Origin: Pycnococcus provasolii
Taxonomy: Eukaryota > Chlorophyta > Pseudoscourfieldiophyceae > Pseudoscourfieldiales > Pycnococcaceae
Direction: 5' to 3'
Assembly (NCBI GenBank): GCA_938743325.2
Contig: OW568871.1
Span: 186,001-250,000, forward strand
Length of the DNA stretch: 64,000 nt
The notes under the pieces were generated by a model that had not been told where the DNA came from, did no database searches, and worked only from the letters and a program-made list of their open reading frames with translations. Of this stretch, positions 9,851 through 18,955 are shown piece by piece. Position 1 is the first letter of the stretch; the number at the start of each line of letters is the position of its first letter. A program made the position numbers and the translations under genes.

Positions 9851-10318
9851 TTACGGCATCCAGATGTCCTTCGCGTCGTAGTGCGCCGCGCGACCCCAAC
9901 CTCCTCGTGGTCCACCAGGTCCTGAGTTTTTGCAAACGGTTTCGAACGGCTCAAGCTCGCGCGAGTCGGCGTTGTCGTCTCGGTTTCGCCTCCGCGACCA
10001 CATACGAGCTTGTGCGCTGATGGCCGTGTCGAGGCTCTCCATCTCCAGCAGGCGAAGCGAGCGCGCGCACGCGCCGTCAAGCTGCTCCACGAGCTGTTCC
10101 TCGGCCGTCTTCGTCGAACTCGAGGTTTCCAACGGCGTCGGCGGGGCGGCCACAGCTGCCTTCAAGGGTCTCGGCGTTCGCTTGGAGTTTGGCTTGGAAG
10201 CGTTTTTCTTCGACGACTTTGCGCCACCTTGCATGGCTTGCACAGCACCCATCCTTCTCGGCGGCGCGTTGACTTTCCTGAAGCTCGTAATCTGCGAAGT
10301 TGACGTTATGCTCATCAT
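9851..10318 (-). CDS. Small basic protein of unknown function, possibly organelle-targeted
   Basis: A 155-codon frame begins at ATG 10318 and ends in TAA at 9851. The N-terminal half is rich in Ser, Lys, Ala and Pro with almost no acidic residues (GGAKSSKKNASKPNSKRTPR), as in organelle presequences. A helical segment follows (EEQLVEQLDGACARSLRLLE). The C-terminus is compact and Gly/aromatic-rich, with GPGGPRGGWGRAAHYDAKDI before the final WMP. That defined C-terminal motif makes a real small protein likely. I do not recognise the family. It lies convergent to the secreted paralogue at 8107. Confidence 0.5.
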   Translation of the reverse strand: MMSITSTSQITSFRKVNAPPRRMGAVQAMQGGAKSSKKNASKPNSKRTPRPLKAAVAAPPTPLETSSSTKTAEEQLVEQLDGACARSLRLLEMESLDTAISAQARMWSRRRNRDDNADSRELEPFETVCKNSGPGGPRGGWGRAAHYDAKDIWMP

Positions 10319-11504
10319 CCTTTTTTTTTGTTAAATAAAAAGAGTCGGGACCCTGGCTTGGCGTTTTTGTTTTCGTTGTGAACAAAAACCAAGAATCAAA
10401 ATGTTATGTGCCGTGCTGGAAGGAGATAAGCTTAAGGTAGCTTAAGATAGGGTAACGAACAAAAGACGCAAGGCGGAAAACTCAATCGTAAGGGCTAACT
10501 AACCCAACCTAACCTAACCTAACCGTAACCTAACCTAACCTAAAGTTGAGAGAGGATGGATGTTGCGAGTGGATGAAAAATGGCAAGGTTGCGTGCGGAA
10601 TCGGAAAAATAAAAGCCGAGCCTGAAAAGATTATAAGGAGACGGTGCTTCGTTGGAGAGGGCAGGAGGGGAGGGGAGCGGAAAAGGAAACTCAAACCAAA
10701 CCAAACCACTCGAGGCTCGCGCCAAAACACACGGAAGGGAACTGCGCTGCACTGCACTGCACTGCGTTGACTCACCGTTGTTTGAGGTTCACAAGGCGTC
10801 GCCGGCTGTTTCTTCGAGTTGGAGTGGGTCGTGAGCCGCCCTCACCTCACCTCACCTTACCCTCGAGAACAAGCTTTCTCCACCGCAGTTTTCGCAACCC
10901 AAACACAGGTGGCACTTCCTGGTCACTCAATCACCCTGTGGAAATCAACTTCCGACCTCAATTGGGTCCCGGGATTCAAAGAAGATACCTGTGGCTGTTG
11001 TTGATATTACAGAACCCACCCATTCGAATTTCTTTCACATGCGACACATCCGCGAGTACGGAAACACCACCCTCCTCATCAGCGCAGGCCAGGCGTGTTC
11101 TTACGGTAAAATTAAGGTGGGAAGCGCCGAGATATGCGGAAAAAGAAAAAGAAAAAGGAAAGAAGACGTGTGCAAAAGGAGAAACCGAGAAATACAAAAC
11201 CGGAACCAACCGAGAAACACCATTACAGGTCACCATAGGTTATGATAGTCGATTATGACTCATGGCAACCCCATCCGACAATACAGTACAGTAGTCTATG
11301 AAAGGCAATCCGTCCCGAGAGGCCGAAGAAAGAGGCCGAAGAAAGAGGCCGAGGACGAAGAAGACGAAGAAGAAGTACTCCCAGGTAGAAAAACTGAACA
11401 AGTCTCCCAAGAAGTAATAAGAACCCCCCCTCTGGCCCTCTCCCGGTTAACCCAGGTGGGGTGGTTAACCCCCAATCAAACCTCGTACAAAAAGGAAACC
11501 CCAA
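10319..11504. other. Intergenic region with CCTAA tract and simple repeats
   Basis: It holds a degenerate (CCTAA)n tract (10493-10544), a CACTG run (about 10742-10767) and purine-rich stretches (11130-11170, 11315-11375). Long frames here are composition-driven (Lys/Arg or Pro/Thr rich) and carry no domain, so no gene is called. Confidence 0.5.
10493..10544 (+). repeat. Degenerate telomere-like (CCTAA)n tract
   Basis: Nine or so CCTAA/CCTAAC units, five-base period with one interruption. It is a variant of the CCCTAA tracts elsewhere in the window. Confidence 0.85.
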
Positions 11505-12407
11505 ATGATTTCCACCCCAAACGAAAATTCAAAGGAACCCCGAATTCCTCGGAGACTTTGGGAACGGCCATCATCCGCCATAACTCTACCTCTCATGGCG
11601 ATGAATGTCGACGACAGTTCGCCGGAGTCGTACTTGAAGTTCGTGAAGCTGCTTCGTACATTTCGAGTCTCGGGGGATGCACTCCTGCTGCGAGTGCGCT
11701 CTGACTCGATTATACCCGACACGACGAACCGCGAACGAACCGGCCTCTCCGCAGAACACGTGCACTACATTGCCACCCTCATCCAAACGGACGGATTTTC
11801 CCCAAGAGTTGGCACCAAGGGACACGACGTTCCCGTCCTCGTGCGCGAATGCCCAGCGACGCAAACGGGACTCCTCTCCCTGTCTCGGTGGAGAGACACG
11901 CTCGAAAATTCCACCAAGGGACTCTTTCCGCCGTGCACGCTACACGCAGACTGCAACTGTTTCTACACATCTCTTGGGAACGGACACTTCACGCAGGCGA
12001 TGAACCTCCACCGGCATAACTGCTCGTCCATTTTCACATCCAAACCCTACGACGCAAGCCTGCACCGAGACAAGCAACTCGCCCACGCGCTAGAGGAGGG
12101 GGTGCCAGCCCTCGTGCTAGACGGTTCGCGCCTTGCCGTTCCTGACCGAAAGTTCATTTCTCTCATGCTCAACTCCACGCACCACATGCCGAGGTGGAAC
12201 GTGCTCGAAAATGGCGAGCTCAACTTAGAAGGCGAGCAATTCTTCGCAGGCGACGACGGCAACGACGACGACGAGACGGAACCACGCGTGAGTCAGTTCG
12301 AAGCACTGTCAAAAGTCCTTGATGCCGAAGAGCTGTCTGCGCTCGTGCGCACAAAGCTAGGAATCGACGTCGATGAGGCGAAGAGTGGCTATAAAAGCCG
12401 TTTGTAA
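11505..12407 (+). CDS. Conserved-looking protein of unknown function
   Basis: The frame runs from ATG 11505 to 12407 (300 codons). A later in-frame ATG at 11595 (MAMNVDDSSPESYLKFVKLL) starts the normal-composition part and may be the real start. The body is not repetitive: VLVRECPATQTGLLSLSRWR, then HADCNCFYTSLGNGHFTQAM with a Cys pair, then HNCSSIFTSKPYDASLHRD. An acidic segment (DDGNDDDETEP) precedes a helical C-terminus. The His/Cys-containing middle could bind metal, but the spacing fits no family I can name. No signal peptide or membrane helix is seen. It ends 117 bases before the 3' end of the convergent minus-strand fusion gene. Confidence 0.6.
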   Translation: MISTPNENSKEPRIPRRLWERPSSAITLPLMAMNVDDSSPESYLKFVKLLRTFRVSGDALLLRVRSDSIIPDTTNRERTGLSAEHVHYIATLIQTDGFSPRVGTKGHDVPVLVRECPATQTGLLSLSRWRDTLENSTKGLFPPCTLHADCNCFYTSLGNGHFTQAMNLHRHNCSSIFTSKPYDASLHRDKQLAHALEEGVPALVLDGSRLAVPDRKFISLMLNSTHHMPRWNVLENGELNLEGEQFFAGDDGNDDDETEPRVSQFEALSKVLDAEELSALVRTKLGIDVDEAKSGYKSRL

Positions 12408-12523
12408 CTGATATGCTGTATATTGTATGTTGTTGGAAAAAAAAATGTGCTACAAAAGCAAAACACAACCGTTGAAGGAAGCAAGCAACAGAAATTCGAC
12501 GTAAGTACCGCCACGCAGCCTCT

Positions 12524-13681
12524 TCACACGGCGACGCTCGGGCTGTCCTTCGCGTGCTTGAGCTTGACGATGAGCGACCTCATCTTCGACAAGTCCGCGT
12601 GCCTCTTCTCGGTCGTATCGGACGAGCCGAGCATCTTCAGCACCGCGCCCCACACGTTTCCGTCCGTGAATGTGCCAGACTGCTCCGCGCTGCTGATGGA
12701 TTCCGCCTCGCGATTGTTCTTCTTCGCAATCTCCACCTTGCGAGCACGCTCCTCCTGCTTCCCCTCAAGCACCTTGCGTGCCGCTTCACGCAGTGCTTCC
12801 TGATCCACGCGCTCTGTCGCCTCTCGTTCTGCCGCCTTCCTCGCGTTCGCCGCACGCCATTCGGCAGTCGCGTTCGACTCGGCAAGCGACTGAGTGGCCA
12901 TGGTGCTGCTGAATCCATCCCCAGGTCCGGCGGGCGGCTCACCGAACATGGCTGACGCGGGTGGCAGCGGCGCGGCGGACTCGGTCGGTGCCACGGAGAA
13001 CATGTCGGGCACCGCCTCGGCGGGTGGTGGCTGCGTTGCGTGCGTCGCTGCGTCGTCGCCAAACGCGAACCCTCCTCCTGAAACGTCCTGCGCGACGGAC
13101 GTTCCTGGCACGGCACACCTGTCTTCCGGCGTAGGTTGTTCCATGCCGTCCGGCGCGAGCGACCACGTTCCTGGCGGGTTCCAGAAAGGCGTGTCTGAGA
13201 GCGTCCAGTGCGTGGTGGTTCCCTTGACGTCCTCGTCTTTGTTGAAGTCGTACACTTTTTGCCAGTTGTTGACTGCGGGGTCTAGGTTGGCGGATGCGAA
13301 CTGCTGCTTGAGTCCGTTGTACGCGACATCCCACTCCGAGAACGCGACATCGGAGGAGAGCTCGACGATCGGGTCTGTGTGGCAGTGCAGGTTGAAGTGG
13401 CAAGCGTGGCATTCGCGTGTACGCAGTTGTCGTACGACGGCGCACACTTTGAGGTTGGAGCAGTCGCGAAAGAATGCGGATCCGTCGACGGGTCCAAGTA
13501 TGATGGTACAGTCGACGCAGTCGTCGATTTGCACTTGTGCTGTGAAGTCGAGGAGATAAATCGAACAGTTGTGGCAGTCTTCGATGACAAAGTCGTATCC
13601 CATCAAAGAACCGGGAGGACGAATAATGGTTTCATTTTTTTTACCACGAAGTACGAAATCACGAGGATCAGGCTTGGACAT
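12524..13681 (-). CDS. RP2-like TBCC domain fused to clathrin light chain-like C-terminus
   Basis: A 385-residue product from ATG 13681. Residues about 8-165 match the XRP2/TBCC fold: repeated D-C-x-x-C strands (VIEDCHNCSIYLLD, QIDDCVDCTIILGP), then VVRQLRTREC, TDPIVELSSDVAF and NNWQKVYDF. These correspond to the RP2 segments with QQFR-R-C, TQPIIE and W-IHDF. Arg87 sits where RP2 has its ARL3 GAP arginine finger. A Pro/Ala linker (about 175-270) leads to WRAANARKAAEREATERVDQ and, at the end, DLSKMRSLIVKLKHAKDSP. That is the C-terminal signature of plant clathrin light chains (DLSRMRQxLLKLKH). The frame is continuous with no break at the junction. It is divergent to a dynein light chain gene. 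A link between small-GTPase control and coated-vesicle traffic is inferred. Confidence 0.75.
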   Translation of the reverse strand: MSKPDPRDFVLRGKKNETIIRPPGSLMGYDFVIEDCHNCSIYLLDFTAQVQIDDCVDCTIILGPVDGSAFFRDCSNLKVCAVVRQLRTRECHACHFNLHCHTDPIVELSSDVAFSEWDVAYNGLKQQFASANLDPAVNNWQKVYDFNKDEDVKGTTTHWTLSDTPFWNPPGTWSLAPDGMEQPTPEDRCAVPGTSVAQDVSGGGFAFGDDAATHATQPPPAEAVPDMFSVAPTESAAPLPPASAMFGEPPAGPGDGFSSTMATQSLAESNATAEWRAANARKAAEREATERVDQEALREAARKVLEGKQEERARKVEIAKKNNREAESISSAEQSGTFTDGNVWGAVLKMLGSSDTTEKRHADLSKMRSLIVKLKHAKDSPSVAV

Positions 13682-14426
13682 GACGAATACGAATACGAAT
13701 ACGAAAACGAACTCGAACTCTGAAGTTCTTGACTTGAAGGAAAGATGCTAGCAACACACACACACACACACACACACGTTTGTACTTTTTTGAGTAAGTC
13801 TAGCAAGCAAAGGTGTTTGTTTTTTATAAAAATAAAAAGGCACACTATTTGCCACGGTGACTGACGGCGTGGCGCGCGCAGCCAGCCGCGCACAGCAAAC
13901 CCTACCCTAAAGGATACAACCCTAGCTAACCCTAACCCTAACACCCTAAGGTTAGCTAACCCTAACCCTAACCCATGCCCTAACGGTCCGACCCTCGCTC
14001 GCGACGATCATTAATAATAGTGGTAAACACCTGTGGTAAACGGGAAAGAGGCCGCGGGAAAACCCCTCGAGGCCTGCGGCCTGCGTGTTGGGTTCCGACT
14101 CCGACCGGCGGAGTGACGGGCACGCCCCAACCCGAGGTCCCGAAGTGGTCCGGAGTTCCCCCCTTGCGGGACCCTCCGGCGGAAACCTGGCCTTGAAAAG
14201 ACACGCCACGTTCATTCTTATTAAGCTAGCTTTCGTTTCAAGACGTGTGTTTCTTAAGTTCAGGTTAAGCTTAGCTTGCACACTTTTTTAGTTGTATCGT
14301 GTGTGCTTCAGTTGCACGTCCGTCCGTCCGTCCGTCCGTGAAACGTTTCTATTGCAGATTCTGTATCTAGATAGATACAGAAGGAAGGAGCTGGCAGGGA
14401 AATAGGAAGTAGCTGGCAGGGCAGAC
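13682..14426. other. Divergent intergenic region of the RP2-clathrin and dynein genes
   Basis: It contains a (CA)n run (13753-13777), a telomere-like cluster (13899-13984) and a CCGT run (14316-14340). No gene supported. It should hold promoters for both flanking genes. Confidence 0.55.
13899..13984 (+). repeat. Telomere-like CCCTAA cluster with a direct repeat
   Basis: Two copies of AGCTAACCCTAACCCTAAC separated by a CACCCTAAGGTT spacer, flanked by more CCCTAA-like units. It lies between two divergent genes. Confidence 0.85.
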
Positions 14427-15023
14427 ATGAGCGGGGAACCGGCACAAGAACAGCAGGAGGAGGTGCGTGATATATATACCTAGGTTTACTTGGACGCGGC
14501 CAGCGCAGACAGACGCGCGGATGGAGGCGGCGTAAGCGTTTGCGCTTGCTCGCGGAGAAGTCAGGCAAAGAAAGGGCACACGCGCACTCACACTCACGGA
14601 CGCGTGCACACACCACACACACAACCAGGCGCTCTTCATCGCCGACGATGTGAGCAATATTATTAAGGAGAGCGTGGAGTTGGTGCTTGCGAACCAGACG
14701 TACAACCACAACAGGGTAAGTTTCCTTTTGTCTCGTCTCTTGCACCTTCTTTTCGCGACAGAGAAACTCACATCTTCGTATTTCCTAACGTACAGGTCGG
14801 TCCTCAGACGAGCGCGATTGTGGAGGAGTGCATGAAGCGCTTGGCGAATCGGAACAAGCCGATGAAGTACGTGTGCACGACATTGATTATGCAGAAGAAC
14901 GGCGCGGGTTTGCACACGGCGAGCAGTTGTTACTGGGACAACAACACGGACGGGTCACGGACGATACGGTGGGAGAACAAGTCCATATACTGCATAACCA
15001 CCGTGTTTGGCCTAGCCATTTAA
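14427..15023 (+). CDS. DYNLT1: Tctex1/DYNLT-type dynein light chain (3 exons)
   Basis: Spliced product of 116 residues from exons 14427-14462, 14629-14715 and 14796-15023. Both introns begin GT (GTGCGT, GTAAGT) and end CAG, and both are phase 0. The joined protein reads ALFIADDVSNIIKESVELVL, YNHNRVGPQTSAIVEECMKR, KYVCTTLIMQKNGAGLHTAS, SCYWDNNTDGSRTIRWENKS and IYCITTVFGLAI. This is the Tctex1 family end to end, and the length matches DYNLT1 (113 residues). Tctex1 chains dimerise and bind dynein intermediate chains in cytoplasmic, IFT and inner-arm dyneins. The first exon encodes only 12 Glu/Gln-rich residues. The gene is divergent to the RP2-like fusion 745 bases away, so it may share regulation with another trafficking/cilium-related gene. 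Exon boundaries are read from the sequence and are consistent in frame. Confidence 0.9.
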
Positions 15024-15202
15024 AAAGTAAAAAGTATAAAGAGTAACCTTATTCTCGAGATTACCGTACGAACTATTTGAAAATATGTAAGTTACCCGAC
15101 ATGTGTAGCCTTACTTAAGGACACGAACGTGAACGTTGAACATGGCCATACGCGCGCATACTCTTCTTTACATAAAAGGCGCCATACTAAACTTTACTCT
15201 TC

Positions 15203-15358
15203 GCCCGAACCCAGTAAGCCCTAACCCGAACCCACAACCCTAACTCCATAACTCAATAACCCTAACCCTAACTCCATAACCCTAACCCTACCCACAACCC
15301 TAACTCCATAGCCCTAACCCTAACCCTACCCACAACCCTAACTCCACAACCCTAACCA
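15203..15358 (+). repeat. Degenerate telomere-like minisatellite
   Basis: Irregular mixture of CCCTAACC, CCCACAACC and CTCCATAA units repeated over about 155 bases. It looks like a telomere repeat in decay, or a minisatellite grown from one. Confidence 0.8.
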
Positions 15359-15415
15359 CCAGAGAGGCCGGGTTTACTGTACCGGGTAGGGTCGACCCCC
15401 TAAAACAGGCACAGT

Positions 15416-15451
15416 CAAGGGCATATTAATCCGTCGATTAATATGCCCTTG
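15416..15451. repeat. Perfect 16-bp inverted repeat with 4-base loop
   Basis: CAAGGGCATATTAATC, then CGTC, then GATTAATATGCCCTTG: every base of the stem pairs. It lies 184 bases upstream of the La start codon and has an AT-rich ATTAAT core. It could form a cruciform, be a dimeric factor site, or be a mobile-element remnant; role unknown. Confidence 0.9.
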
Positions 15452-15634
15452 GCACAGTATCCCCTACATACCTGGAAATCCCCGGCCCCATGCAATTTTC
15501 AGTCGCTTTTCCCCACATTAAATCCCGGGGATCCGTTCCTGCACCCCAACACACAACAGGAAACCTTTTTCCCTTGAGAACCCTGAGGGGACCCCGGCGG
15601 CGGCGCCGCCCTATTCTTCCCATTCCCACCAAGC

Positions 15635-17176
15635 ATGTCAGCTGTGGCCGCCAACTCCGAAGAAGACTGCCCACCCGCTCCTCTCGTTCCTCTCCAAGGG
15701 TCTATTCCGCCGCCTGCTAAGGGGTCATTGTCATCTCTGCAACAGAGTGTTACGCGTCAGCTGGAATTCTACTTCAGTGATTCCAATCTACCACGGGACA
15801 AGTTCCTGCGTGATGCCGTCGATGATAGCTCGGACGGATACGTACCCATCTCCCTTGTCGCAACGTTCAGGAGACTGCACTCCTTCCTCGTGTCGCGTAA
15901 CGAACTCCGTCGAGATAATAAGGCGCTACCCGAAGATTCGCGAACCTACAAACCTGGTAGCGAGGATGCGCTTATTTTAGAACTTGACGACGTTCCGTTC
16001 TGCGCAAAGGCCATCGACCAGTGTGGCTCAAGCACGCTCGAACTCTCTGAAGATAAGAGACACGTCAGACGCAAGGGATACACGCTTGATGGGGAGCACG
16101 ACGACGCCGCACTCAAGGATGTCGACCAGCGATCGCTCTACGCGTCGCCGTTCCCGTACACCGTCGACTACGGACCGAGGGCGGACGGAATCGGTGTCGT
16201 CACCAAGTTCTTCGAGCAGGAGACTGGTAAGAAAGTCAGTAGCGTGCGACTCAGGAGGCACATGCAGTCAAAGGACTTTAGAGGAAGCGTGTTCGTCGAG
16301 TTCGAAAGCGAGGAGGACATGCAGGCGGTGGCGAAGATGTCGCTCGTCTTCGAGGGCGCGGAGCTCGACATGTGCTCAAAATTGGAGTACGTGCAGCGCA
16401 AGCGCGACGAAAGGGCGGCAAAAATTGCGGCGGCGGAGGCGCAGGCGGCTGCCGGTCACTTTCGCGAGGATGCAGCGGTCACGCCCGAGAAGCGAAAGGC
16501 GCGCGATGGCGACGACGCGGGCGGCGCGCGCGATGCTAAGGTGGCGCGCACGGAAAAGCCGAAGCAGCCAGTCAGCTTCACACCTGGTCTGATCCTTGCC
16601 TTCGAATTCGAGGGACGAGAGGAGGCTCCAGAGGGTATGCAGCGCGACGCGATTCGAAGCTACTTTGAGGAGAGGGCAAAAGCTGACGGCGATGCAGGAG
16701 CTACCGCCAACGGCGGCGGCGAACAAGATGCTGCCGAGGGTGGCGCAGAAGAAGGAGATGGTGGTGAGAAGGAGGAAGGAAATGAAGCGGCAAAGGAGGA
16801 GAATGGAGATGACGCTACCGCCTCGAAAAAGAACTCGAAGGGTGGAGTGCGCTTCGTCGATTGGAAGCCAGGTGCAAACAGTGGATTTGTGCGCTTCTCG
16901 GAGCCGACTATGACTTCTGCTGCGGCAGCCTCGAGCGGCAGCCTCGAAGGTGCCGTGCTGACTGTGCGCGTGCTTACCGGCGACGAGGAGACGGCGTACT
17001 GGGAGCAGATTGGACAAGGCGCCGACGGATTCGACCGTGGTCATCGCTCTGGTGGTCGTGGTCGTGGTGGTGGCGGCGGCCGCGGTCGTGGTGGTGGCGG
17101 CGGTCGCGGTCGTGGTGGTGGCCGGTACGGTGGTGGCGGCCGTGGCCGTGGTGGTGGAGGACACCGTCGCCGGTAA
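15635..17176 (+). CDS. LA1: La-type RNA-binding protein (La motif, RRM, xRRM-like, RGG tail)
   Basis: A 513-residue protein from ATG 15635. Residues about 36-125 are a La motif: QSVTRQLEFYFSDSNLPRDK, then FLRDAV, YVPISLVATFRRL. An RRM follows at about 165-250 (RSLYASPFPY, GSVFVEFESEEDMQAVAKM). A second RRM-like segment (KQPVSFTPGLILAFEFEG and GVRFVDWKPGANSGFVRFSE, about 305-455) is split by a Glu/Ala/Gly-rich insert, as in the atypical xRRM of genuine La proteins. The C-terminus is an RGG box of GRGRGGGGG repeats (17030-17170). Genuine La binds UUU-OH 3' ends of Pol III transcripts in the nucleus, protecting tRNA precursors and small RNAs. The domain order fits genuine La rather than LARP1/4/6. 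The RGG tail adds general RNA affinity. No intron is needed. Confidence 0.9.
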   Translation: MSAVAANSEEDCPPAPLVPLQGSIPPPAKGSLSSLQQSVTRQLEFYFSDSNLPRDKFLRDAVDDSSDGYVPISLVATFRRLHSFLVSRNELRRDNKALPEDSRTYKPGSEDALILELDDVPFCAKAIDQCGSSTLELSEDKRHVRRKGYTLDGEHDDAALKDVDQRSLYASPFPYTVDYGPRADGIGVVTKFFEQETGKKVSSVRLRRHMQSKDFRGSVFVEFESEEDMQAVAKMSLVFEGAELDMCSKLEYVQRKRDERAAKIAAAEAQAAAGHFREDAAVTPEKRKARDGDDAGGARDAKVARTEKPKQPVSFTPGLILAFEFEGREEAPEGMQRDAIRSYFEERAKADGDAGATANGGGEQDAAEGGAEEGDGGEKEEGNEAAKEENGDDATASKKNSKGGVRFVDWKPGANSGFVRFSEPTMTSAAAASSGSLEGAVLTVRVLTGDEETAYWEQIGQGADGFDRGHRSGGRGRGGGGGRGRGGGGGRGRGGGRYGGGGRGRGGGGHRRR

Positions 17177-17371
17177 GGCGATCATTTTGGAGAGTAGCGA
17201 CTAACCTTCTTCTTTTTTTGTTTTTTGTTTTGTTTTTTTAAAATCCCATCTCTCACTGTACGCCATTGAATTGAATGGGCTGAATGGTGAATGGTGTGAA
17301 TGGACGACGTGTGTTGGACGAAGTAAACCCATTTCCATTACTGAAAAGGCGACCTTAGGTCATCAGTCATA

Positions 17372-18955
17372 TCAGTCGCGCAGGTCAGGTATGCGATCGC
17401 TCATCTTGTCAACGTCAACGGTCCGCCGCATTTGCGCCACCACGCCGTTGTTGCTTGGGGCTGTGACCACAGATCGTCCCGTCAGTCCCGCAGCCTTGGC
17501 AGCCTTGTCCATCGCATCAGCCACGGCGGATGCCTGCAGCATAGCCTCCGGCGTCGCGGGCTCCGTCACGTTGCTCGCTTTGGACTCCATCGCGTACCCA
17601 CCCGCGAATGCGAGCACCGTTGGTCCTGCACCGGACATGAAAGATCCATGTGCGCCAGCCTCCTGCGCCGCCTTGAGTAGACGAGAAAGAGGGAAGCCTG
17701 ACGGGTCGCCTCGGTACGGCTGGTGCATGCGATCTCGCGTCGCCTCGTCGAGCACCTTCCACTCGCCGCACGAGTACGCGTGAATGAGCAGCGCATTACG
17801 CGAGATGGTGAACACGACATCCTTCACGCTGTACTCTGTCGGAAGTGACGCGCGCGTCTCCTTCGTGGACGACTCGAAGTCGGGAATGTAGAGCACTGCG
17901 AGAGGCGGCGTGGTGGGTGGCTCGACTCGGCGTGAGATGTACTGCGCCGGCTTCTCTGATCGCGTGAGAGCATCTCCAAGTTCACCGTTATCGGTGTCGA
18001 TTTCCATCGTACTCTCGAGTGAGCGCGGCGTGTAGCAGAGCTGGAATCCGCCGTAGATGCACGGGGCGACGTTGTCCGGGTGTCCCTCGAGCGCCGCCGT
18101 TTCCTGCAGGAGTATGTTGCGTGCCTTGGACGTCGTGACGTCGTGCCCTCGTAGCGCCATACCGCCGGCGATGCCCGCTACGAGCGCTCCGGACGACGAT
18201 CCCATGCCTCGCGCGGGCGGGATGCGGTTGACGCACACGAATTCCATCCACCCGATTGGCAGTTTCATCTTGTCCGTAGCTACGGTGCTCTCGTACCCTC
18301 GTTTGACCATCGCGACGACGCCGTTCGTCGCGTCACGCGGCAGGCTGTCGACGCCCTCCCCGAGGAGTGTCACCTGCGGGTCACTTGTGAACGGGTCGAT
18401 TCCCTCGAAGGTGTCTACGTCCGTTCGCCAGCGCACGCACACTTCGTTGAGAACCTCGAGCGCGATGCCGAGCGTGTCGAATCCAGGACCCATGTTTGCG
18501 CTCGTTGCGGGCACGGTGAGGTGCCACTCTTCGTCGAGTGGGAGGTTTAGCGCTGCCGCCTCGGGCAGAGCTGTGATTTGCGCGTACCTTTCGTCGTCGA
18601 CGACGCACACGGCGGACGGCGTCGCGGATGTTACGGCTAACCGACCCTTCGTCGCTATTTTTAGAGGGTTTCTCTGGGTGGTGCCACTCCCGGCGTTTCC
18701 ACACGAACCAAAATGTGCACCAGAGTGTCCCAGAATCGCGGCGGCGGCGGCGGCGGCATCGCACCTTCCCTTTCTCCTCCGATGTAATAATCGACTAGGA
18801 TTACATTTCGGCGATGATGGTGACATCATCAAATTCACCACGTGACCATTATTACCGTGCAATAATCCACCACATGGCACCACCACTGCTCGAGAGTGGT
18901 GATGATGAGCCTGAGCACCACAAGAAACACCACGTGCAACGAAGAGAGCAGGCAT
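17372..18955 (-). CDS. HSK: Homoserine kinase, long N-terminal extension (plastid)
   Basis: The start is placed at ATG 18955; the frame is open to a TTG at 18979. The product is 527 residues. From about residue 145 it is a GHMP kinase: WHLTVPATSANMGPGFDTLG, the Gly/Ser-rich ATP loop PPARGMGSSSGALVAG (about 246-261), LQETAALEGHPDNVAPCIYG, and the late GGHGSFMSGAGPT-like block (AQEAGAHGSFMSGAGPTVLA). These are the ThrB/homoserine kinase signatures. The enzyme phosphorylates homoserine with ATP at the branch to threonine and methionine. The first 140 residues are Ala/Ser/Arg/His-rich with few acidic residues, in keeping with a plastid transit peptide as in plants, though longer than usual; a later Met could be the true start. 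It is convergent with the La gene (195 bases) and divergent from the GT31 gene (429 bases). Confidence 0.92.
   Translation of the reverse strand: MPALFVARGVSCGAQAHHHHSRAVVVPCGGLLHGNNGHVVNLMMSPSSPKCNPSRLLHRRRKGRCDAAAAAAAILGHSGAHFGSCGNAGSGTTQRNPLKIATKGRLAVTSATPSAVCVVDDERYAQITALPEAAALNLPLDEEWHLTVPATSANMGPGFDTLGIALEVLNEVCVRWRTDVDTFEGIDPFTSDPQVTLLGEGVDSLPRDATNGVVAMVKRGYESTVATDKMKLPIGWMEFVCVNRIPPARGMGSSSGALVAGIAGGMALRGHDVTTSKARNILLQETAALEGHPDNVAPCIYGGFQLCYTPRSLESTMEIDTDNGELGDALTRSEKPAQYISRRVEPPTTPPLAVLYIPDFESSTKETRASLPTEYSVKDVVFTISRNALLIHAYSCGEWKVLDEATRDRMHQPYRGDPSGFPLSRLLKAAQEAGAHGSFMSGAGPTVLAFAGGYAMESKASNVTEPATPEAMLQASAVADAMDKAAKAAGLTGRSVVTAPSNNGVVAQMRRTVDVDKMSDRIPDLRD

Larger units (their letters stand above)
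15024..15634. other. Intergenic region with degenerate telomere-like minisatellite and a long hairpin
   Basis: It holds a CCCTAACTCCATAA-type repeat block (15203-15358) and a perfect 16-bp stem hairpin (15416-15451). No gene. The last 180 bases are GC-rich and precede the La gene. Confidence 0.6.

Noticed and set aside
10644-11258. 204-codon plus-strand frame
   Set aside because: Composition follows purine-rich and simple-repeat DNA; no domain and no consistent start.
16376-17185. Thr/Ala-rich minus-strand frame opposite the RGG tail of La
   Set aside because: Antisense of GGT/CGT repeats; the plus strand carries the full La domain order.
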